A stretch of DNA of 23,166 nt from contig CATZYB010000014.1 in the NCBI GenBank assembly GCA_958426095.1, forward strand, positions 1 to 23,166, read 5' to 3'. The notes beneath the pieces are model-generated. The model had not been told where the DNA came from, searched no databases, and saw nothing but the letters and a program-made list of their open reading frames with translations. Below, piece after piece: positions 15,744-23,100 of the stretch. This DNA comes from an uncultured Lachnospiraceae bacterium. Its GTDB lineage: Bacteria > Bacillota > Clostridia > Lachnospirales > Lachnospiraceae. Each line of letters starts with the position of its first letter. Position 1 is the stretch's first letter. Both the position numbers and the translations under genes were made by a program.

Positions 15744-16025
15744 TTAGAGCGCCGCTTCTTCTTCGCTTTCCAAAGCTGCTATTTCGTATTTTTCTAAAAT
15801 AATGCTCTGGATACGTTCCCGTGTCTCAGAATTGATCGGATGAGCAATATCCCGATATTCGCCATCGGCGGCCTTACGGCTTGGCATAGCTATAAACAGT
15901 CCTTTTTCCCCTTCAATGACTTTAATGTCGTGAACGACAAATTCATTATCCAGAGTTATCGAAACAACTGCTTTCATTTTTCCTTCTTTTGTAACTTTGC
16001 GTACTCTTACATCTGTAATCTGCAT
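15744..16025 (-). CDS. spoVG: SpoVG family regulator
   Basis: A 93-residue protein matching SpoVG: start MQITDVRVRKV, then KMKAVVSITLDNEFVVHDIKVI, GLFIAMPSRK and the RDIAHPINSETRERI stretch. It ends in an acidic tail (ESEEEAAL). SpoVG is a small DNA/RNA-binding regulator first known from sporulation and septation control in Bacillus, but it also occurs in non-spore-formers. So it hints at a spore-forming lineage without proving sporulation. Start 16025 is chosen because GGGAGG lies upstream; an in-frame TTG at 16040 would include that site. It begins 25 bases after glgD with no room for a separate promoter, and a strong terminator follows. Confidence 0.95.
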   Translation of the reverse strand: MQITDVRVRKVTKEGKMKAVVSITLDNEFVVHDIKVIEGEKGLFIAMPSRKAADGEYRDIAHPINSETRERIQSIILEKYEIAALESEEEAAL

Positions 16026-16050
16026 GTTAAATCCTCCCAAGGCTCCTTGA

Positions 16051-17175
16051 TTATAAAATATATCTATCGCTTTTTTCCACTACAATATCGACTTTTCCGG
16101 CTTCACCTATATAGGAAGAATTTGCCCGAATCGTATCTCTGCTCTCAACGATACAATTCTCAATCACAGTGTTATCACCGATGTAAACATCATTCAGGAT
16201 GATCGAATTCTTAATAACACAGTTATTACCTACATAAACCTTTTTAAACAGAATGGAATTCTGAACTTCGCCGTTCACGATACATCCGCTGGAAATCAAA
16301 GCGTTTTTGATTTTTGAACCCGGATTGAATTTGGCCGGAGGCAAATCTTCAATCTTAGAATAAACATTCGGATAATCTTTGAAGAAATATTCTCTGACAT
16401 CCCGTTTCAGGAAATCCATATTGGTCTGATAGTAAGAATCAATAGTAGAAATATTCTGCCAGTATCCTTCATGTTTATATGCGAAAATCTTCTTTACGTC
16501 TTTATATCTTACAAGAATATCCTGTACAAAATCGTTCCGGTTCTCTTCATGTGCTTTCTGGATCAGCTCGATCAGTAAGCGGCGGCGGATAACATACACA
16601 CCGATAGATACCGTATTCGTCTGGGCGATCAGCGGTTTTTCTTCAAAATTCGTAATACGGCCGTCTTCAGCCATCCGTACGATACCAAACCGATGGATAT
16701 CCTCGGAAGCATCCGTCATATCCTTCACAGCAACAGTGATATCCGCTTTCGTCTGAACATGATAATCTAATATTTTTTCATAATCCATCTTATAAACACA
16801 GTCACCGGATGTAATGATCACATATGGTTCATGGCATCTTCTGAGAAAGTCCAGATTCTGATAAATGGAGTCTGCTGTTCCCATATACCAAGAGCTGTTT
16901 TCTTCCGTAATAAACGGAGTCAGAACATACAAACCACCCTGTTTACGTCCAAAATCCCACCATTTTGAAGAGTTTAAATGTTCATTCAAAGAACGGGAGT
17001 TGTACTGGGTCAATACGGCTACTTTCTGAATATGAGAATTACTCATATTACTCAAAACAAAATCGATGCACCGATAGCTGCCGGCTACTGGCATCGCAGC
17101 AACTGCTCTCTTTTTGGATAACTGACCCATCCGGTTATTGCTGCCTCCTGCTAATACAATTCCAACTGCTTTCAT
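16051..17175 (-). CDS. glgD: ADP-glucose pyrophosphorylase subunit GlgD
   Basis: A 374-residue nucleotidyltransferase with a C-terminal left-handed β-helix (about 285–365). It is paired with GlgC as in other Firmicutes glycogen operons. The nucleotide loop is AGGSNNRMGQL rather than the canonical GGxGxRL, and SGDCVYKMDY replaces the GlgC GGDHIYKMDY, both usual marks of GlgD. In Geobacillus the GlgD partner boosts GlgC in a heterotetramer and has little activity alone; in some Clostridia it may be active itself. FEEKP is retained. ATG 17175 shares one base with the glgC stop (TGATG), so translation is coupled. A GTG one codon earlier is also possible. Confidence 0.94.
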   Translation of the reverse strand: MKAVGIVLAGGSNNRMGQLSKKRAVAAMPVAGSYRCIDFVLSNMSNSHIQKVAVLTQYNSRSLNEHLNSSKWWDFGRKQGGLYVLTPFITEENSSWYMGTADSIYQNLDFLRRCHEPYVIITSGDCVYKMDYEKILDYHVQTKADITVAVKDMTDASEDIHRFGIVRMAEDGRITNFEEKPLIAQTNTVSIGVYVIRRRLLIELIQKAHEENRNDFVQDILVRYKDVKKIFAYKHEGYWQNISTIDSYYQTNMDFLKRDVREYFFKDYPNVYSKIEDLPPAKFNPGSKIKNALISSGCIVNGEVQNSILFKKVYVGNNCVIKNSIILNDVYIGDNTVIENCIVESRDTIRANSSYIGEAGKVDIVVEKSDRYIL

Positions 17176-18446
17176 CACATCTCACCTGCCTTAACTATAG
17201 CTTGTCCACTGGACAGCAGTCCGTCCTGATAATCTGCTGCATCTGTTTTTCCCACAATCGCTGTATTTTTGCCAATCTTTACACCGGAAGGGATGGTGGA
17301 ATTTTCTGCGACCGTCACCAGATCAAAGGCATATACCTTTGGATTCAACGCACTTTCCGCATATTCTCCCACACTAAATATGACATCGTCTCCGATTTCA
17401 ACATTTTCAGCGACGATACCTTTATCAATCTGACAATTCTTTCCAATATGTGTTCCGCTCATAACAATAGAATCCCGCACAACAGTGCCTTCATCGATAA
17501 CTACGCCGGATCCAATAACACTATTATAAACTTCACCATAAATCTCAGAGCCTTCGCCGACGATACACCGGTCTACTTTTGAACCGTCCGCAAAGTACAG
17601 AGGTGTTATCATGTCATTATTCGTATAAATTTTCCAGAATTCCTCATATAAGTTAAACTCCGGAATGATATCGATCAATTCCATATTGGATTCCCAATAG
17701 GAGCCCAAAGTTCCTACGTCTTTCCAGTAACCGTTAAATTCGTAGGCATAACAATTATGTGTATTCTCATGCACATATGGAATAACATGCATACCGAAAT
17801 CACAGCCCGGCTGATCCTTCAATTTAAGCAGTGCTTCCCGAAGTACCGGCCAATTAAAGATGTAAATACCCATCGACGCCAGATTACTGCTTGGCTTCTC
17901 CGGTTTTTCCTCAAATTCTTTGATATGTCCCTGTTCATCCGCTACGACAACGCCGAACCGGCTTGCTTCTTCCCACGGAACCGGCATACATGCAATGGTA
18001 ATATCGGCTTTTCTGGATTTGTGAAAATCCAGCATAACTTCATAATCCATCTTATAAATATGGTCGCCGCCTAGAATCAATACATACTCTGGATTATAAC
18101 TTTCAATATATTCCAGATTCTGGAAAATCGCGTTCGCTGTTCCTGAATACCAGTCTGCATTCTCACTGCCCTCATATGGAGGCAGCAACGTAACGCCGCC
18201 ATAATTCCGGTCCAAATCCCACGGGATACCAATTCCAATATGTGTGTTCAGTCGTAAATGACGATACTGCGTCAATACTCCGACCGTGTCAATACCTGAA
18301 TTGATACAGTTGCTCAACGGAAAATCGATAATACGATACTTGCCGCCGAAAGCAACCGCGGGCTTAGCCACGTGTGCCGTCAATACTCCCAACCTGCTGC
18401 CTTGCCCCCCTGCCAGAAGCATGGCTATCATTTCCTTCTTAACCAC
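17175..18446 (-). CDS. glgC: Glucose-1-phosphate adenylyltransferase GlgC
   Basis: A 423-residue enzyme making ADP-glucose from ATP and glucose-1-phosphate, the first committed step of bacterial glycogen synthesis. The nucleotide site AGGQGSRLGVLT (about residues 12–23), KPAVAFGGKYRIIDF, GGDHIYKMDY with the catalytic Asp (about 135) and FEEKPEKP (about 195) are intact. The C-terminal β-helix starts near 290. The start is a GTG at 18446 with GAGGTGA upstream and gives the usual MxKKEMIAMLLAGG beginning; an ATG at 18431 is less likely. It is first in glgC–glgD–spoVG. No glgA, glgB or glgP is visible, so the rest of the pathway must be elsewhere. Confidence 0.96.
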   Translation of the reverse strand: MVKKEMIAMLLAGGQGSRLGVLTAHVAKPAVAFGGKYRIIDFPLSNCINSGIDTVGVLTQYRHLRLNTHIGIGIPWDLDRNYGGVTLLPPYEGSENADWYSGTANAIFQNLEYIESYNPEYVLILGGDHIYKMDYEVMLDFHKSRKADITIACMPVPWEEASRFGVVVADEQGHIKEFEEKPEKPSSNLASMGIYIFNWPVLREALLKLKDQPGCDFGMHVIPYVHENTHNCYAYEFNGYWKDVGTLGSYWESNMELIDIIPEFNLYEEFWKIYTNNDMITPLYFADGSKVDRCIVGEGSEIYGEVYNSVIGSGVVIDEGTVVRDSIVMSGTHIGKNCQIDKGIVAENVEIGDDVIFSVGEYAESALNPKVYAFDLVTVAENSTIPSGVKIGKNTAIVGKTDAADYQDGLLSSGQAIVKAGEM

Positions 18447-18480
18447 GTAATCACCTCTTGTTGTTCTGTATGATTATTTA

Positions 18481-18509
18481 ATTATAGCACTTTGAAATTA
18501 AATTGTGAA
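18481..18509 (-). promoter_or_regulatory. Strong promoter of the glgC–glgD–spoVG operon
   Basis: Minus strand: perfect TATAAT (18481–18486) with extended –10 TGC, a 17-base spacer and TTCACA –35 (18504–18509). It lies 35 bases before the GTG of glgC. An A/T-rich tract upstream could act as an UP element. One arm of a long inverted repeat overlaps the –35. Confidence 0.8.
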
Positions 18510-18553
18510 CACTTTTTACTATTTTTTTCCTGTACCTTCCAAAAAAGTGTTCA
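18506..18553. repeat. 12-base inverted repeat overlapping the glgC –35, possible operator
   Basis: TGAACACTTTTT (18506–18517) is matched perfectly by AAAAAGTGTTCA (18542–18553), with 24 bases between. The left arm overlaps the –35 of the glgC promoter. Because the pair lies upstream of the transcript start, it is more likely a protein-binding site for a dimeric regulator than an RNA structure. The regulator is unknown. Confidence 0.6.
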
Positions 18554-18599
18554 ATATTCCGATTTTTTTCGACACGCCCTTACAAACAGCCGTAATTTT

Positions 18600-18629
18600 T
18601 GCACAATTTTGGAAACATTTTTTTGTGCA
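18600..18629. repeat. 7-base inverted repeat upstream of the murC promoter
   Basis: TGCACAA (18600–18606) and TTGTGCA (18623–18629) are perfect inverted copies with a 16-base A/T-rich spacer, about 25 bases upstream of the proposed murC –35. The 274-base glgC–murC intergenic region holds only this dyad, the glgC-side dyad and the two promoters; I see no small ORF or RNA gene in it. Confidence 0.45.
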
Positions 18630-18652
18630 TCTTTATTTTTGTTTTTAGAACC

Positions 18653-18681
18653 TTTATTTTTTCAGTAAAGCAAGCTATAAT
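18653..18681 (+). promoter_or_regulatory. Probable murC promoter
   Basis: A perfect TATAAT (18676–18681) with a weak TTTATT (18653–18658) 17 bases upstream. The murC start codon is 39 bases after the –10. The surrounding A/T-rich sequence fits a promoter, but the poor –35 suggests either an activator or modest strength. Confidence 0.55.
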
Positions 18682-18720
18682 ATATTGGAATATGACTAAA
18701 ATAAGGAAGTGCTATTTAAT

Positions 18721-20097
18721 ATGTATAAAATTGATTTTAACCAGCCTATAAAAATTCATTTTATGGGCATTGGCGGTATCAGTATGAGCGGCCTGGCCGA
18801 AGTTCTTCTGGAACGCGGCTTTACAATTACCGGTTCTGACATGAAAGCTTCTCCGATCACGGAGAAACTGGAAAGTCATGGGGCTTCGATCATTTATGGT
18901 CAGAAGGCTGAAAATATTACCGACGACATTGACCTTGTCGTCTACACCGCCGCCATCCATCCGGATAATCCGGAATTCCAGGCAGTTGTGGCGAAAAACA
19001 TTCCCCACATGGATCGGGCAGAACTTCTTGGTCAGATCATGAGCAACTACAAAAACTCTATTGCCGTATCCGGTACCCACGGAAAAACAACAACAACCTC
19101 CATGCTCTCTCTGATCATGCTGGAAGGCGCCTGCGACCCGACCATTTCCGTCGGCGGTATTTTGAAAGATATTGACGGCAATATCCGTGTGGGCCGTTCT
19201 CAGAACTTCATTACCGAAGCCTGTGAATATACGAACAGCTTTTTGAAATTTAATCCACGGATAGAACTGATCCTGAATGTGGATGCGGATCACCTGGATT
19301 TCTTTAAAGACCTGGACGATATCCGCCATTCCTTCCGCCTTTTCTCCGAAAAGCTGGATAAAGACGGTGTCCTGATCATTAATGGTGAAATCCCGGATCT
19401 GGACTATTTCACCGAAGGGCTCCCATGTAAGATCATCACTTATGGCCTGGAAGCAGGTGACAGTTACACCGCTAAAAATATTTCTTTTAATGAATATGCC
19501 TGCGGAAGCTATGATCTATACATTGACGGCGAAAAATCCGAACATATCGATTTAAATGTTACCGGTCTCCACAATGTTTCCAACTCATTGGCAGCCATCG
19601 CCGCCGCCAGAGAACTCGGAATATCCATGGACAATATCAAATCCGGCCTGCTGAAATTCAAAGGCACGGACCGGCGTTTCGAATATAAGGGCGAAGTCAA
19701 CGGCATCACTGTTCTTGACGACTATGCTCATCATCCGACAGAAATCAAAGCGACCCTGACTGCGGCTAAAAACTATCCGCACCGTAAAATCTGGTGTGCT
19801 TTCCAACCGCACACCTACACACGGACCAAAGCTTTACTGAAAGACTTTGCCAAAGCCCTTTCCCTGGCCGATCACGTGGTCCTTGCGGACATTTATGCGG
19901 CGAGAGAAGCCGATACCGGTGAGATTCATTCCAGAGATTTACTGGCTGAAATCAAAAAATATGGCACCGAAGCCGATTACTTTCCTTCCTTCGAAGAAAT
20001 CGAGCAGTTCCTGTTAAACAACTGTGCCTGCGGAGATCTGCTCATCACAATGGGCGCCGGAGATATTGTCAACGTCGGCGAAGCCCTTCTGAAATAA
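18721..20097 (+). CDS. murC: UDP-N-acetylmuramate–L-alanine ligase MurC
   Basis: A 458-residue Mur ligase adding L-Ala to UDP-MurNAc with ATP, the first amino acid step of the peptidoglycan stem peptide. N-terminal Rossmann motif FMGIGGISMSGLAEVL (about residues 14–29), ATP loop GTHGKTTTTSM (about 119–129), EACEYTNSFL, VDADHLDFF, DDYAHHPTEI (about 335) and FQPHTYTRTKAL are all present. Start 18721 is chosen because AAGGAAG (18703–18709) lies upstream, though at 11 bases the spacing is long; an in-frame GTG at 18709 would overlap that site. The gene stands alone, away from any division/cell-wall cluster, and is divergent from glgC. A strong terminator follows. Confidence 0.98.
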   Translation: MYKIDFNQPIKIHFMGIGGISMSGLAEVLLERGFTITGSDMKASPITEKLESHGASIIYGQKAENITDDIDLVVYTAAIHPDNPEFQAVVAKNIPHMDRAELLGQIMSNYKNSIAVSGTHGKTTTTSMLSLIMLEGACDPTISVGGILKDIDGNIRVGRSQNFITEACEYTNSFLKFNPRIELILNVDADHLDFFKDLDDIRHSFRLFSEKLDKDGVLIINGEIPDLDYFTEGLPCKIITYGLEAGDSYTAKNISFNEYACGSYDLYIDGEKSEHIDLNVTGLHNVSNSLAAIAAARELGISMDNIKSGLLKFKGTDRRFEYKGEVNGITVLDDYAHHPTEIKATLTAAKNYPHRKIWCAFQPHTYTRTKALLKDFAKALSLADHVVLADIYAAREADTGEIHSRDLLAEIKKYGTEADYFPSFEEIEQFLLNNCACGDLLITMGAGDIVNVGEALLK

Positions 20098-20109
20098 TTT
20101 TTATGGCAA

Positions 20110-20140
20110 AACGCCCTGTGGTTTCTTCCCACAGGGCGTT
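20110..20140. terminator. Bidirectional intrinsic terminator between murC and the surface protein gene
   Basis: A perfect 12-base stem, AACGCCCTGTGG (20110–20121) with CCACAGGGCGTT (20129–20140), and a seven-base loop. The plus-strand tail TCTTTG is short; the minus-strand tail TTTGCCATAAAAATT is also T-poor at first. The stem is strong and sits 12 bases after the murC stop and 18 bases after the convergent gene's stop, so it probably serves both. Confidence 0.85.
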
Positions 20141-20158
20141 CTTTGATTACAATCTGTT

Positions 20159-23100
20159 CTATTTTCTCTTCCAATGGAAAATGCAAAGGCCGATCATGAC
20201 AATGCCTGCCATCAGCAGAATAACGCTTCCCAGAAGAATATCAACGCTGTCCCCGGTTCCCGGAGCGTCCGTATTCTTCACAGCGCCACCGTTCTGACTG
20301 CCGCCCGATGCCGTCGGCTTTGTCGTCTCATCAGGTTTTTTCGTCTCATCAGGTTCTTCCGTCTCCTCTGGTTTTTTCGTTTCCTCTGGGCCTTCTGTCT
20401 CCTCTGGACCTTCCGTCTGCTCAGGGCCTTTCGTCTCCTCTGGGCCTTCCGTCTGCTCAGGGCCTTTCGTCTCCTCTGGCCCTTCCGTTTCCTCTGGGCC
20501 TTCCGTCTCCTCCGGACCTTTTGTTCCCGTCTCCGGCACTTCCTCTGCCTCTTTAACAAAACCACATTCGACGCATACGCCGTTCTCCCACACGTGATTT
20601 TCTTCAGCCTCGATCACCGTGCCGCAGCAATCATAAACGCGGGTATGCGTTGCCCCGGTCGTTATCCACGAAACAGTTCCTGTATGATTATTCATATCCT
20701 TTTCGCCGTATTCCGAGCCGCAGACTTCACAAACCGCCCGTTTTGTGCAGAAAGCTGTGCCTCCGCTGCATTCAGCTTCATCCAGATGGGTATCGCAGCC
20801 ATATTCACATCGGTGATAATGCTTTCCGTCCTCATGGAGCCATTCATTTTCCGCCTTATGGTTATCCGGGTCATAGTCTCCGTAAAGACTATTGCAAATC
20901 TCGCAGACCGCCAGCTGGGAACAGGTGGCCGTACCTCCCGTATGATCGCACGGATATCCGCAGACTGTACACGCGCCATTCTCCCATATATGGTCTGTCT
21001 CAGCTTCAATGACTGCCTGACAGCAGCTATACATTTTTGTATGTCCGCTTTCCGTCGTCTTCCAAACTTCAGAGCCGGTATGATTATTTACGTCTTTTTC
21101 GCCGTATTCGACATCGCAGATCTCGCAAACCGCCCGCTCCGTACATGTAGCCGTACCTCCGGAATGAAATCCGTAACCGGATTTTTCGCTGTTTTCGGTG
21201 AGCGTACAGCTGCCTGTAGTACATTCGTGCCAGTGGCTCGTCTCGTCACTGCTCCACGCCGTATCCCAGACATGGGCGTGTCCGGTCGTCACTGCCAGCG
21301 GCTGGCTGACAGCCTTCTGAAGTCCCGTCTGATTATCCTGTCTCACCATCGCCCAAAAATAATAAGTCGTATCCGGGGACAGACCGTCAAACATCGAAAA
21401 GAAAGAAAATTTCAGATCGTCCGGATCCGCATCTGCATTCTCGCTCATGGCATAATAAATAACTTCCCATTCGTCCGCCAGCTGACTGACCTGTGCCGAC
21501 AATTCTACGGAATTCTCTGTAACGTTTACTGTGTTGCAGGTGATCGTCCGCGGTATCTTCGTGTGAACAAGTTTAAACGTTACCTGCCGCTGGGTGCCGC
21601 CGTAGCCGTCTTCCGTTCTCCACGGATTCTTTCCCTCCCGGGCATATTCTTCCATATACCAAAAACGCACTGCCCCGGACGCTTCCTCTCCCTGAGCCAG
21701 TTCATGGGCCGTATAGTTCCCCTGGCTTGTTCCGCTGTAATAGCTGATATAATCTGCGGCTTCTATCGTAACGTCGCAGTACCATCTCCCGGACGCCGCA
21801 TCCCATGTAACTTCACCTAATGTATATCCGTTTCTTCCGTCTTTGTTTTCAAACACTGTCAGTTCAGAACTATAACAGGCGGCGCCTTCCTCCACACATT
21901 CCAGATTCACGCCGATGTATGTATGATCGGAATCGCCGTTGCTCAGATCGTCATAGGTCGGCTGATCCGGAGGTGTTTCCTGGCTCTCCCCCGGACATAT
22001 TTTGACATATCGGGAATTAAAAACCTCGTTCGTCAGATCCGCATGATCAACAAGCGCGGCGCCCTCTTCAGATTCTCCCGCGTAAACCATATATCTGTCG
22101 TCCGTATACGTCAGAACCGGCTGATAAGTATAAAAAGAATATCCTCCAACGGTCACTTCCACCGTGCTGTCACTGATTTTTGTTTTTCCGTTTGCAGAAT
22201 AAATGCCCTGACTTTCCGGCCCCTCTGCAATAACCTCAGCGCCATTCTTAATTTCAACATTTCCGCCGCCGTTCGGATAAATTCCTATAAGTTCGGAATT
22301 GATCTTAACACTGCCGCCATCGATCACAATATCGCCTGAACCGTTGACTCCCATTCCGACATAACCAGAAGCGTTTAACGCTCCCGAAACGTACATCGAT
22401 CCGGTTGAACCCGAACCCTGACCGACGGAAACCGCCGCGCTTCCTTCTTTTGTGGCTGTCGCCGTCACATTTCCGGCAATTTCAACAGAACCGCCAAAAG
22501 AGTTTAAGCCGGTCGTTCCGGTCGCTTCAACAACGGCGCCTTCCGTAACTTCAATGCCTTCGCCGCCGTTTATGGCAATCCCGCCGGAATTATCGACATC
22601 AACATATGTATTGCTGTCCGAGCCGCCGGCGATCGTAATTTTCCCCGTGAAACTAACGGCTCTGTTCACCTTCACCCAGGCGTCTCCGTCAATAACCAGA
22701 TCTTTTCCGCCGCCAATCCCGCTGCTGCCCGAAGTGACAGAATCATCACTGGTAACCGTTACCTTCGCTCCGGATATCGTAACTCCGCCGTATTGACTGT
22801 AAACAGCGGTGGACTGGGTATTCGCAATGCTGATATCTGCGCCGCCGCTGATGATAATATCTCCGTCAGCCTGAGTATTTACGATTCCTTCATTAAACGT
22901 ATACATTGAGATCGAACCCGGACCTTCCACCGTCAGAGAGCTTCCGTTTTGAGAATCCATGACCTGGATGCCGCAGGAAACCGCATTTTCTTCCGTTCCC
23001 GACAGATTTTCTCCGATCAGCTTCACGATCGTACCGCCGGGAACATAAACCGCAGACTTTAATCCGGCGTTACGCAGCGTCAGCGTCTGTGCGGACGGAT

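Noticed and set aside
16965..17582. A 205-codon plus-strand frame spanning the glgD/glgC junction
   Set aside because: Crosses two well supported genes in antisense and has Cys/Ser/Leu-rich composition typical of noise.
18712..19329. A 205-codon minus-strand frame opposite murC
   Set aside because: Antisense to conserved MurC motifs; no ribosome binding site or domain.
20315..20518. Regular repeats that could be mistaken for a CRISPR array
   Set aside because: The units are contiguous 18-base tandem copies without spacers, lie inside a coding frame and encode a proline-rich stalk; no cas genes are present.
20174..21820. A 548-codon open frame on the plus strand opposite the surface protein
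   Set aside because: It is antisense to a clearly structured protein with repeats and sorting signal. The translation is Arg/Phe/Leu-rich low complexity arising from the 18-base repeats and from codon bias; no ribosome binding site or domain.
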